Assembly: GCF_026003995.1 (NCBI RefSeq)
Contig: NZ_BPIG01000004.1
Location: 124,001-188,000 of the forward strand
Direction of reading: 5' to 3'
Length of the DNA: 64,000 bases
Source of the DNA: Tepidiforma sp.
GTDB taxonomy: Bacteria; Chloroflexota; Dehalococcoidia; Tepidiformales; Tepidiformaceae
Each line of letters opens with the position of its first letter. The first letter of the stretch is position 1. The translations under genes and the position numbers were made by a program. Of this stretch, positions 35,218 to 43,574 are shown one piece after another. The notes beneath the pieces were generated by a model. It saw only the letters and a list, made by a program, of their open reading frames with translations, searched no databases and was not told the DNA's origin.

Positions 35218-36534
35218 TCAGCGGAAGAGCGGCATCTTGCCGGTGCTGAGCGTCTTGGCGATTTTGCGGGCTTCGAAGAACTGCTTGAGCAGCTGGTTGA
35301 CCTGGGAGGGGTCGGTGCCGCTGCCGCGTGCGATGCGCTTGCGCCGCTTGCCGTCGATTTTCTCGGGGTGGCGGCGCTCCCACGGGGTCATGGAGAGGAC
35401 GATCGCCTCGGCCTGGGCGAAGAAGCGGTCGTCGATGTCGTCGACCTGGAGCTGCATTTTGATGCGGTTGAACCCGGGGAGCATTGAGACGAGCTGGCCG
35501 AGCGGACCCATCTTGCGGACTTTGCGGAGCTGGTCGACGAAGTCCTGGAGGTCGAAGGTGCCGCGCTTCAGCTTGTCCTTGAAGGCGTCGGTGTCCTCTT
35601 CGCCCATCGTCTCCTTGGCTTTTTCGATGAGCGTGAGGAGGTCGCCCATGCCGAGGATGCGGCTCGCGAGGCGGTCGGGGTAGAAGGGCTCGAGGGCATC
35701 GGCTTTTTCGCCGACGCCGATGAACTTGACGGGGACGCCGGTGACGGCGCGGATGCTGAGGGCAGCGCCGCCCCGGGCGTCGCCGTCCATCTTGGTGAGG
35801 ATGAGGCCGGTCGTCCCGACGCGCTCGTGGAACTCCTTCGCGGCGTTCACGGCGTCCTGGCCGGCCATCGCGTCGGCGACGAAGAGGACTTCCGCGGGGT
35901 CGAGGAGGCGCCGGAGCTCGGCGACCTCGTTCATCATGTCGTCGTCGATGTGGAGGCGGCCGGCGGTGTCGACGATGAGGTGGGTGGCGCCCATGCGCTT
36001 CGCTTTTTCGAGGGCGTTCTGGGCGATGACGGCGGGTTTGACGCTCGTGCCTTCTTCGTGGATGGGCACGTCGAGGGTGCGCGCGAGCGTGACGAGCTGG
36101 TCGACGGCTGCCGGGCGGTAGATGTCGCAGGCCGCGAGGAGTGGGCGGAGCCGCTGCTTCTTGAGGAGGTTGGCGAGCTTGGCGGCGCTGGTGGTCTTCC
36201 CGGAACCCTGGAGGCCGACGAGCATGATGACGGTCGGCGGTCGGCTGGAGGTGGCGAGCTTGGGGGCATCGCCGCCGAGGATATCGACCAGCTCCTGGTG
36301 GACGATGTCGATGACCTGCTGCGCGGGGGTGAGGCTGCGCAGGACCTCGGCGCCGAGGGCTTTTTCGCGGACGCGGGCGGTGAATTCGCGGACGACGCGG
36401 AAGTTGACGTCGGCCTCGAGCATGGCCATGCGGACTTCGCGGAGGGCCTGGTCGAGGTCTTCCTCGGTGACGATGCCGCGGGAGCCGAATTTGCGGAAGG
36501 CGCCCTGCAGCCGGTCGGTAAGCGTTTCGAACAT
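35218..36534 (-). CDS. ffh: Signal recognition particle protein Ffh
   Basis: A 438-residue SRP GTPase that targets nascent membrane proteins. The N and G domains show P-loop VGLQGSGKTTSAAKL, DTAGRLHIDDDMM and TKMDGDARGGAALS. The C-terminal M domain (about 300-438) has the Met-rich 4.5S RNA-binding region and RGSGTDPSQVNQLLKQF. It is the first gene of the ffh-rpsP-khpA-rimM unit; the 112 nt before rpsP hold no evident gene. Confidence 0.96.
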   Translation of the reverse strand: MFETLTDRLQGAFRKFGSRGIVTEEDLDQALREVRMAMLEADVNFRVVREFTARVREKALGAEVLRSLTPAQQVIDIVHQELVDILGGDAPKLATSSRPPTVIMLVGLQGSGKTTSAAKLANLLKKQRLRPLLAACDIYRPAAVDQLVTLARTLDVPIHEEGTSVKPAVIAQNALEKAKRMGATHLIVDTAGRLHIDDDMMNEVAELRRLLDPAEVLFVADAMAGQDAVNAAKEFHERVGTTGLILTKMDGDARGGAALSIRAVTGVPVKFIGVGEKADALEPFYPDRLASRILGMGDLLTLIEKAKETMGEEDTDAFKDKLKRGTFDLQDFVDQLRKVRKMGPLGQLVSMLPGFNRIKMQLQVDDIDDRFFAQAEAIVLSMTPWERRHPEKIDGKRRKRIARGSGTDPSQVNQLLKQFFEARKIAKTLSTGKMPLFR

Positions 36535-36582
36535 CGATATTCAGTGTACCGGGGTTGGGATGAACGGGGCAGATGCGGCGAA

Positions 36583-36604
36583 GGGGTCTGCAGCTGCAGA
36601 CCCC
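36583..36604 (-). terminator. 22-bp perfect palindrome after sodN
   Basis: GGGGTCTGCAG joined directly to CTGCAGACCCC is an 11-bp perfect inverted repeat. It lies 30 nt past the sodN stop and about 50 nt before the ffh start. It probably terminates sodN transcription. There is no U-run, and a DNA-binding site for a dimer is the alternative. Confidence 0.5.
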
Positions 36605-36633
36605 CTCGGAGCGGGTTCGCCGGCGCGCCAGGC

Positions 36634-37089
36634 TCAGGGGTTGGCGCGGTAGAAGGGGACGTCGGTGCGGTTCTTGGTGGCCCAGAAGATGTTGTGGATC
36701 TCTTCGACGGCCTTGAGGAGCGCCTCGCCGTTGGCGGGGTCCTGGCTCCGTGCTTGCTCTTCGAGGCCGGCCTTCGCCGCCTTCCAGAAGACGTCGTGCA
36801 GGTTGGGGTACTTCTCGAGGTGCTCCGGCTTGAAGTAGTCGTGCCAGAGGATGTCGAGCTCCTTCTTGACGATGCTCGGCCTGCTGCTCCTTGATGACGA
36901 TGAAGCGCGTGCGGGTGTTGATCGGTCGCCAGGTCCTGGGCATCCCCGAGCGCGGCGATCTTCTTCTCCATGGAGAGGACGGCTTCGGCGGCGATGCGGG
37001 CCGCGGCCGGGTCGTAGACGCCGCAGGGGCCGTCGCAGTGCGCGCTGCGCGACCTGCGTCGACGGGCGCAGGATGCGGAGAAGGTTCAT
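36634..37089 (-). pseudogene. sodN: Nickel superoxide dismutase SodN (reading frame broken by several indels)
   Basis: Joining three frames gives a typical SodN. A short propeptide starts MNLLRILRPSTQVA, then comes the nickel hook HCDGPCGVYDPAAARI (His1, Cys2, Cys6 retained), SMEKKIAAL, TRTRFIVIKEQQAEH, and the helical remainder KKELDILWHDYFKPEHLEKY to FYRANP. At least three single-base indels (near 37030, 36930 and 36870) break it. Because every conserved residue survives and neighbours are broken the same way, sequence error is more likely than decay. SodN dismutates superoxide after the propeptide is cleaved by SodX. A candidate SodX is at 8.2 kb. Confidence 0.85.
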
Positions 37090-37133
37090 GGCCTGTGGTT
37101 ACTCCTGGTGGGATGGTGCGAGTGCCGTTAGCG

Positions 37134-37139
37134 ATTATA
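37134..37139 (-). promoter_or_regulatory. -10 box of sodN promoter
   Basis: A perfect TATAAT on the minus strand, about 45 nt before the sodN ATG, which has AGGAG upstream. No convincing -35 is visible, as expected for activator-dependent promoters (NikR/Nur-type control is known for sodN elsewhere). Confidence 0.5.
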
Positions 37140-37240
37140 GGCGGGCCCGTGAACGGCCTGCACCCGGGGCGGAGGGCAGACGCGGCGCGCGGGAAGCCTG
37201 TACGATCGCTCGGTAATCTTTCGAGGAATGGGGGTTACCC

Positions 37241-37717
37241 GTGGCTGAAACAGCAACGCTGAAGGTGGGCGACGAGGCGCCGGATTTCGAGCTGCCGATG
37301 AGCCCGACGGGCGAGAAGTTCAAGCTTTCGGACTACCGGGGCAAGAACGCGGTCATCATCAACTTCGTCCCGGCGGCCTTTTCGCCGGTGTGCAGCAACC
37401 AGCTGCCGCTCATCGAGCAGAAGGGAAGGAGTTCGAAGCGCAGGGCGCCATCCCGGTCGTCATTTCGACGCGACGGCCCGTGGGCGCTGAAGGCGTGGAA
37501 GGAAGCAGCTGGGGGTGGACTTCCCGTCCTGAGCGACTTCAACCCGCTGGGTGAGACGGCGCGGAAGTACGGGGTGCTCATCGAAGGCGCGGTGGATCGC
37601 CAACCGCGTCGTGATCGTGGTCGGACAAGGACGGCAAGGTGGCGTGGATCCAGCCGAGCGAGAAGATCACGGAGCATCCCGGACTACGACCCGGTCCTGG
37701 CCTGCGCGAAGGGCTGA
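37241..37717 (+). pseudogene. Peroxiredoxin (AhpE/Bcp-like), frame broken by several indels
   Basis: It starts at GTG 37241 (VAETATLKVGDEAPDFELP). The peroxidatic Cys lies in PAAFSPVCSNQLP (P-x3-S-x2-C, AhpE-like). Frame switches are needed near 37425, 37470, 37507, 37590 and 37625 to recover AIPVVIS, WALKAWKE, FPVLSDFNPLGETARKYG, NRVVIVV, DKDGKVAWIQPSEKITEHP and the C-terminal [10 protein letters not shown], all conserved in the family. So many small indels in a conserved sequence argue for assembly error. It is divergent from sodN, an oxidative-stress pairing: SodN makes hydrogen peroxide and the peroxiredoxin removes it. Confidence 0.8.
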
Positions 37718-37798
37718 CGCTCGGCCTTTTCGCACGAGACGCGGGCGCCCCGCCGAATCGGCGCGCCGCTTCGTTCGTCCCAGGGCTCGGGCGACGTC

Positions 37799-38894
37799 TC
37801 AGTTGTCGAAGACGATGACGCTAGCGGTTCACCTTCGCCCTTCTTGAGCGCGTCGTACGCCTCGTTGATCTGGTCCAGCGTGTAGCGGCGCGAGATGAGC
37901 TCGTCGATCTTGAGGCGCTTCTGGCGGTAGAGCTCCATGAGCCAGGGCATGTCGTAGGTCTGGCGCGTCGAGCCGTAGAAGCTGCCGACGATGCCCTTTT
38001 CGCCGAGGAAGGCCATGCCGGCGTGGGGATGCGTGAGCTGCTCGGTGAGTGGCAGCATGCCGACGATCACGGCCGGCCGCCGCGGCGGGATCATTTCGAA
38101 GCACTGCTGCGCGGTCTTCGTCAGGCCGATGGCCTCGAAGGCGTAGTCCACGCCGCCGCCTGTCATGCTGCGATGACCTGCTCGACGGCGTCGCCCTTGC
38201 GAGCATCGACGACGTCGGTAGCGCCGAACTCCCGTCGCGGCGGCGAGCTTGCTCTCGATGAGGTCGACGGCGATGATGCGGGAGGCGCCGGCGAGCTTGG
38301 CGCCCTGGATGATGTTCAGGCCGACGCCGCCGCAGCCGACGACGGCGACGGTCGGCCGGCCTGGCACCTTGACGGTGTTCGTCACGGCGCCGACGCCGGT
38401 CATGACGCTGCACCCGACGAGCGCCGCGGCCTCCATGGGGACGCCTTCCGGGCACGTGGACGCAGGCGTGGGCGCTGACCGAGCTGGTACTCGGCGAAGG
38501 CGGACATGCCGGCGAACTGCATGATCGGCTGGCCCTTGAGGCTGACGCGGCCCAGCGGCCGAGGGCCTGGGTGTTCTCGCAGAGGTTCGGGCCGGCCGGT
38601 GACGCACCGGTTGCAGTGCCGCAGGACTGGACGAAGGCGACGACGACGCGGTCGCCGACTGTGACGTTGGTGACGCCGTCGCCGACTTCCTCCACGATGC
38701 CCGCGGACTCATGGCCGAGGACGACGGGCATGGGGTAGAGTCCACTTGCCCTCCATGAAGTGCAGGTCGGAGTGGCAGACGCCGGTGACGGCAGTCTTGA
38801 TGAGGACCTCGCCGGCCTGGGGCTCGTCGAGCTCGATCTCCTCGATGCTGAGGGGCTGGTTGGGGGCGTACAGGACCGCTGCTTTGACGTTCAT
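37799..38894 (-). pseudogene. Zinc-dependent alcohol dehydrogenase (MDR), frame broken by several indels
   Basis: Pieces in three frames assemble into a roughly 365-residue medium-chain dehydrogenase. The N-terminus [20 protein letters not shown] is followed by the catalytic zinc site [12 protein letters not shown] and [18 protein letters not shown]. The structural-zinc region (CGT...GRPNLCE) is damaged by indels. The NAD fold [20 protein letters not shown] and the C-terminus [20 protein letters not shown] then ASVIVFDN (stop 37799) follow. The class resembles formaldehyde/alcohol dehydrogenases using NAD and a thiol cofactor. It lies downstream of the sugar ABC ATPase gene, with 85 nt between. 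The indel cluster is discussed in the findings. Confidence 0.75.
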
Positions 38895-38978
38895 GGGGTG
38901 TAGGGCTCCTCCTTCTCGAAGCATGGGGATTCTTCCGCCCGGTAGGTTCGGCGTCAAGCGGCCCCGCGCCCGGCAGAT

Positions 38979-40095
38979 TCAGGCGCGGATAAGCTCGGCA
39001 GGGACGGGCTCCGCATCGAGCCGCCGGCCGGTTTCGGCGTCGAACCAGTGGAAGGCGTCGCCGGCGGGGACGAGGCCGAGCACCTCGCCGGGGCGGACAT
39101 CGACGGCCGGGTCGAGGCGCGCAGTGACCTGCTGGCCGGCAGCATCGACGGTGACGTAGAGGTCTGGGCCGTGGGGTTCGACGAGCACGACGGGGCCGGC
39201 GATGGGGGCCGGGGCGGCCTGCGGCCAGCGGTGGAACGCTTCCGGCCGGATGCCGAGCACGGCGGGGGCAGGAAGGCTGCCGAGGGGCGGGCGGGCGACC
39301 GGGATATCGATGGCAGCGGCAGCGAAACGGGCGCCGCCGGGGCCGGGGACGAGGTCGCCGCGGAGCAGGTTCATGGCCGGGCTGCCGATGAACGAGGCGA
39401 CGAACGTGTTCGCCGGCCGGTCGTAGATGTGCTGCGGGGTGTCGACCTGCTGGAGGACGCCGTCCTTCATCACGGCGATGCGGGTGCCCATGGTCATCGC
39501 CTCGACCTGGTCGTGGGTGACGTAGATGAGCGTCGTGCCGAGGCGGCTGGTGCAGGTCGCTCAGTTCGGCGCGGGTGCGGACGCCGGAGCTGGGCGTCGA
39601 GGTTGCTGAGCGGCTCGTCCATGAGGAAGACGCTGGGGCCGGCGGGCGATGGCCCGGCCGAGGGCGACGCGCTGGCGCTGGCCGCCCGAGAGTTCGCGCG
39701 GCCGGCGATTCAGGAGGGGACCGATGCTCGAGCATCTCGGCCGACTTCGCGCCACGCGCTGGTCGATCTCGCGCCTTCGGTGTCTTCGCGCTGGCGCAGG
39801 CCGAAGGCGAGGTTGTCGTCGCACCGCTCATGTGCGGGTAGAGCGCGTAGGACTGGAAGACCATCGCGATATCGCGGTCGCGCGGTTCGACGCCGAGCAC
39901 GGAGCGGCCGTCGATGCGGATGTCGCCGGACGTCGGTTCTTCGAGGCCGGCGACCATGCGGAGGGCAGTGGTCTTCCCGCAGCCCGAGGGGCCGACGAGG
40001 ACGAGGAATTCGCCTTCGCAGACCTCGAGGGTGAGATCGGAGACGGCGCGGACGTGGCCGAAGGTCTTGTGGACGCGGTCGAACTCGACGCCCAT
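38979..40095 (-). pseudogene. Carbohydrate ABC transporter ATPase (UgpC/MsmX/MalK type), frame broken by indels
   Basis: About 372 residues once frames are joined. The intact start [13 protein letters not shown] is followed by Walker [18 protein letters not shown], the Q-loop [13 protein letters not shown], then in another frame [19 protein letters not shown] (signature) and DEPLSNLD. The downstream frame from 39497 carries [20 protein letters not shown] and a C-terminal TOBE/OB domain (LGIRPEAF). Indels cluster between 39550 and 39830. It powers the MalF/MalG-type permeases encoded upstream on the same strand and follows the binding-protein gene across a 12-bp-stem hairpin. Confidence 0.8.
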
Positions 40096-40117
40096 GGAAG
40101 CCTCCCGTGGGGAATGG

Positions 40118-40146
40118 GGCAGCCCGGGGACGCGCCCCGGGCTGCC
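40118..40146 (-). terminator. Intercistronic hairpin after the sugar-binding-protein gene
   Basis: GGCAGCCCGGGG and CCCCGGGCTGCC form a perfect 12-bp stem with a 5-nt loop. It lies between the binding-protein stop (40170) and the ATPase start (40095). Such hairpins often attenuate read-through and stabilise the 5' mRNA, so the binding protein is made in excess. Confidence 0.65.
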
Positions 40147-40169
40147 GGAGGGGGATGGCGGCCGGGGGC

Positions 40170-41546
40170 TCAGATCTTGAGCTTGGGCCGGATTTCGGTG
40201 TCGACGATCTTCTGGAGCTCCTTCTTGACGTCGGGCCAGACGTTCTTCGCGTCCTCGTTGTTGAGGATCATCCGTTCGAGGCCCTTACCGAGGATGGCGT
40301 CGCCGCCGGGGACGTAGACGCGGGCGGAGTCCTGCGGGCGGGTCTTGGGGAGCTGGTCGACGGCCGTCTTGAACTGCGGGTACCTGGCGAAGAACTCGGC
40401 CATGAGGGGGCCGTTGACGGCGCTCTTGCGGACGGGCATGTAGCCGACGTTCTGGGAGTAGTAGGCGGTGTTCTCGGGGTTGGTGATGAACGCGATGAAG
40501 AGCATGGCGGCGAGCTTCTTCTCGTCGGAGATCGCCTTCGGGATGCAGAGGCCGGCGCCGCCGGTGGGGCAGCCGAACTGCTTCTTTTCGGGGTAGAAGG
40601 CGGTGCCGACGGGGAACTTGGCGTCCTTCAGGACGCCGGCGAGGCCGCCCGTGGAGGAGAGCATGGAGTAGGTGGTGCCGGCGAGGAAGTCGGCCTTCTC
40701 GTCCTTGGCGGTGACGTTGGCGTATTTCTTCGTGAAGACCTGGGAGCGGATGTAGTTGCCGGCCTCGATGCCCTCCGGGGAGTCCATCAGCATGTTGAAC
40801 TTCTCATCGGAGTAGCGGCCGCCGAACTGCCAGATGATGCCCTGGAAGGTCCAGGCGATGTAGCTGTCGCCTTTGACGTGGGTGAAGGCGAATTCGCCGG
40901 GCTTGGCCATCGCCTGGAGCTTGGCGGCCCACTCATCGAATTCGTCCCAGGTCTTGGGGCCGCGGTCGGGGAGACCGGCGGCGGCCCACTTCTCCTTGTT
41001 GTAGTAGAAGAGCGGGGTGCTGCGGGCGAAGGGCATGCCCCACTGCTTGCCGTCGAACTGGTAGTCCTTGATCAGGGTGTCCTGGTAGTCGGAGCGGTCG
41101 ACCTTGACCTCATCGAGGAGGGCGTCGAGGGGCTCGATGGTGCCGGCGAGGAAGTACTTGAACCACCAGACATCGGAGAGCATGACGACGTCGGGGATCT
41201 GCTTCGCGGCGAGGCCGGCGTTGAACTTCTGGGAGACCTCGGCGTAGTTGGCGCCGGCGGTTTCGAGCTTGACCTTGATATCGGGGTAGGCGGCCTGGAA
41301 GCGCTTGATCAGCTCTTCCTCGGCGGCCTTGGAGTTGGCGGGGTGGACGCTCCAGTAGGTGATTTCGGCCGCGGGCTTGATGCCGCGCGGGGTGGGGGTG
41401 GCGGCGGCGGAGGTGCCGCCCGAGGCCTGCGTCGCGGTCGCGACGGGCTGCTCGGCGTCGTCGTCATCGCCGCCGCAGCCGACGAGGCCGAGGGCGGCCG
41501 CGCCGCCGGCCATGCCGAGGAGGTGGCGCCGGGAGATGTGCGTCAT
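40170..41546 (-). CDS. Carbohydrate ABC transporter substrate-binding protein (Tat lipoprotein type)
   Basis: A 458-residue family 1 binding protein. The N-terminus carries a twin-arginine lipoprotein signal: [23 protein letters not shown] with lipobox LVGC. The mature protein starts after an acidic/Ala-Thr linker and has the family segment [20 protein letters not shown], then [20 protein letters not shown] and [16 protein letters not shown], typical of sugar-binding (UgpB/MalE) proteins. It works with the two permeases upstream and the ATPase downstream. The sugar is unknown. Confidence 0.92.
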   Translation of the reverse strand: MTHISRRHLLGMAGGAAALGLVGCGGDDDDAEQPVATATQASGGTSAAATPTPRGIKPAAEITYWSVHPANSKAAEEELIKRFQAAYPDIKVKLETAGANYAEVSQKFNAGLAAKQIPDVVMLSDVWWFKYFLAGTIEPLDALLDEVKVDRSDYQDTLIKDYQFDGKQWGMPFARSTPLFYYNKEKWAAAGLPDRGPKTWDEFDEWAAKLQAMAKPGEFAFTHVKGDSYIAWTFQGIIWQFGGRYSDEKFNMLMDSPEGIEAGNYIRSQVFTKKYANVTAKDEKADFLAGTTYSMLSSTGGLAGVLKDAKFPVGTAFYPEKKQFGCPTGGAGLCIPKAISDEKKLAAMLFIAFITNPENTAYYSQNVGYMPVRKSAVNGPLMAEFFARYPQFKTAVDQLPKTRPQDSARVYVPGGDAILGKGLERMILNNEDAKNVWPDVKKELQKIVDTEIRPKLKI

Positions 41547-41631
41547 GGTTCGTGGAACTCCTTTTGGATGGTGCCTGTGAGGTGATGCGCGAACTGCCCC
41601 GGCACGGGCAGGAATCGCCGGGTGGAGCGGC

Positions 41632-42513
41632 TCAGCCTTTGACCGAGCCGGCGGTGAGCCCTTCGACGATGTGACGCTGGGCCCAGAGGAAGATGAGCAG
41701 GACGGGGGTGATGACCATCGCGGCGCCGGCCATGACGACGCCCCACTCGCTCGAGCCTTCGGAGTGCTGCAGCTGGGTGAGGCCGACGGGGAGCGTCATG
41801 TGCTGGTCGTTGTTGGTGACGAGGAGCGGCCAGAGGTAGTCGTTCCACTTGGCGACGATGGAGATGAGCGCGAAGGTCACGAGGGCGGGACGCGACATGG
41901 GGAGGACGATGCTCCAGAGCATGCGGAGGTGGCCGGCGCCGTCGATGCGGGCGGCTTCGATGACTTCCCGCGGGAGGCTGAGGAACTGCTGGCGCATGAG
42001 GAAGGCGCCGAACGCGACGGCGGCGCCGGGGATGACGATGCCCTGGTAGGTGTTGACCCAGCCGAGGTCGGCGACGAGGACGTAGTTGGGGATGATGGTG
42101 ACCTGGAACGGGACCATGAGGGCGGCGATGACGAAGAGGAAGATGAGGTTCTTCTTCGGGAAGGGGAGGAAGACGAGGGCGTAGGCAGTGAGGACACCGT
42201 TGACGAGCTCGAGGCCGCTGCCGGCGACGGTGGTGACGACGCTGTTGATGAAAAAGCGCTCGAACGGGACGGCGGTCCACGCCTGCCGGTAGTTCTCCCA
42301 GCGGAAGGTCTCCGGAAACCAGGAGACGGGGAGGGTGTAGATCTCCTGGCGGGTCTTGAGCGAGGCGGTGAGCATCCACACCAGCGGGAGCACGATGACG
42401 ATGACGGCAAGCGCGAGCACGGCGTAGGCGGCCAGCGTGCGGAAGGGGAGCGCGGCGCGGATGCCGGCGAGGCGGCGCGGGCGGGCGGGGAGGGAGAGTT
42501 CGCTCGTGGTCAT
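41632..42513 (-). CDS. Carbohydrate ABC transporter permease (MalG/UgpE type)
   Basis: A 293-residue inner-membrane permease with six predicted helices, beginning TLAAYAVLALAVIVIVLPLVWMLTASLK, the typical MalG start with conserved TSLK-like turn. The EAA motif region is EVIEAARIDGAGHLRMLWSIVLPMS, which docks the ATPase. It follows the MalF-type gene by 7 nt, making a permease pair. Confidence 0.93.
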   Translation of the reverse strand: MTTSELSLPARPRRLAGIRAALPFRTLAAYAVLALAVIVIVLPLVWMLTASLKTRQEIYTLPVSWFPETFRWENYRQAWTAVPFERFFINSVVTTVAGSGLELVNGVLTAYALVFLPFPKKNLIFLFVIAALMVPFQVTIIPNYVLVADLGWVNTYQGIVIPGAAVAFGAFLMRQQFLSLPREVIEAARIDGAGHLRMLWSIVLPMSRPALVTFALISIVAKWNDYLWPLLVTNNDQHMTLPVGLTQLQHSEGSSEWGVVMAGAAMVITPVLLIFLWAQRHIVEGLTAGSVKG

Positions 42514-42520
42514 CGGAGGG

Positions 42521-43435
42521 TCACCCGTAGTTGACGCGACGCTCGAGGAAGCGGACCTGGAGGAGCGTCACGCCGAGGAGGATGAAGAAGAGCACGGTCG
42601 CGACGGTGGAGGCGTCGCCGACGCGGAAGCGGACGAAGGCTTCTTCGTAGACCTGGTAGACCATGGTCTTGGTGGCATCGAGCGGGCCGCCGGCCGTCAT
42701 GACGCTGATGATGTCGAAGGCCTGCATGGAGCTGAGCATCGTGGTGACGAGGAGGAAGAAGGTCATGGGCGAGAGCTGGGGGAGCGTGACGTGCCAGAAG
42801 CGGGCCCATGGGCCGGCACCGTCGACGCGGGCGGCTTCGTAGAGTTCGCGGGGGATGGTCTGGAGGCCGGCGAGGTAGATGACGGTGGCGTAGCCGAGGT
42901 TCTTCCACGTGTAAACGATGATGACCATCGGCATGGCCCAGTTCGGGTCGTTGTACCAGTTGGGCGAGGGGAGGCCGAGGCGGCCGAGGAGGGCGGAGAC
43001 GAGGCCGAAGCGGGGGTCGAAGATGAAGAGCCAGATGATGCCGATGGCGGCGCCGCCCAGCACGTAGGGCGCGAAGAGGACGGTGCGGGCAGCGTTGCGG
43101 CCGCGGAGGCGGAGATTGAGGAGGAGGGCGAGGCCGAGACCGATCGCCATCGTCGAACCGACGGTTGCGGCGGTGAAGACGAGGGTATTACGGATGATGT
43201 AGCGCGACGTCGGGTCGGCAAAATAGTCCGTGTAGTTTTCGAAGCCGACCCACGTCTTCTGCGGCGAGATGAGATCCCAGTCGTAGAACGAAAGGCGGAT
43301 GCTTTCGACGAGCGGACGGTAGGTGAAGAGAACCAGAAGCGCGATGTTCGGCGCGATGAAGAGGATGAAGAGGAGGTACGGAAACAGGCGCTGAATCCGC
43401 CCCGAAGCGCGGGGGTGTGCCGCTGCGTGAGCCAT
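42521..43435 (-). CDS. Carbohydrate ABC transporter permease (MalF/UgpA type)
   Basis: A 304-residue permease of the MalF/UgpA class. The first helix is LFPYLLFILFIAPNIALLVLF, followed by RPLVESIRLSFYDWD, the usual periplasmic turn. The EAA motif is ELYEAARVDGAGPWARFWHVTLP. It is the first gene of the importer operon (MalF-MalG-binding protein-ATPase, then alcohol dehydrogenase) and is divergent from the glycosidase-like gene. Confidence 0.93.
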   Translation of the reverse strand: MAHAAAHPRASGRIQRLFPYLLFILFIAPNIALLVLFTYRPLVESIRLSFYDWDLISPQKTWVGFENYTDYFADPTSRYIIRNTLVFTAATVGSTMAIGLGLALLLNLRLRGRNAARTVLFAPYVLGGAAIGIIWLFIFDPRFGLVSALLGRLGLPSPNWYNDPNWAMPMVIIVYTWKNLGYATVIYLAGLQTIPRELYEAARVDGAGPWARFWHVTLPQLSPMTFFLLVTTMLSSMQAFDIISVMTAGGPLDATKTMVYQVYEEAFVRFRVGDASTVATVLFFILLGVTLLQVRFLERRVNYG

Positions 43436-43488
43436 GAGCGGGATGGTCTTCCGGCGGGTTTAACCGTGATGGAACGGCCGGTAAACGA

Positions 43489-43544
43489 ATCGCGATCAGT
43501 TTCGAGGGACGCCTTTACGTCCTGTTCATCGTTCGACAATCGAA
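43489..43544. promoter_or_regulatory. Candidate operators in sugar-transporter/glycosidase divergent region
   Basis: The 139-nt gap holds two small palindromes: ATCGCGAT (43489-43496, inside AAAC...GTTT arms) and TTCGA-CAA-TCGAA (43532-43544). They could bind a LacI/ROK/GntR-type regulator shared by both divergent operons. No regulator gene is adjacent. Confidence 0.35.
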
Positions 43545-43574
43545 TGCAAACGGGCGGGTCGGACGCTGGCGGGC

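Noticed and set aside
36634-40095. Programmed frameshifting as an explanation of the broken genes
   Set aside because: Breaks are numerous, differ in direction, lack slippery heptamers and downstream stems, and occur in four unrelated families at once.
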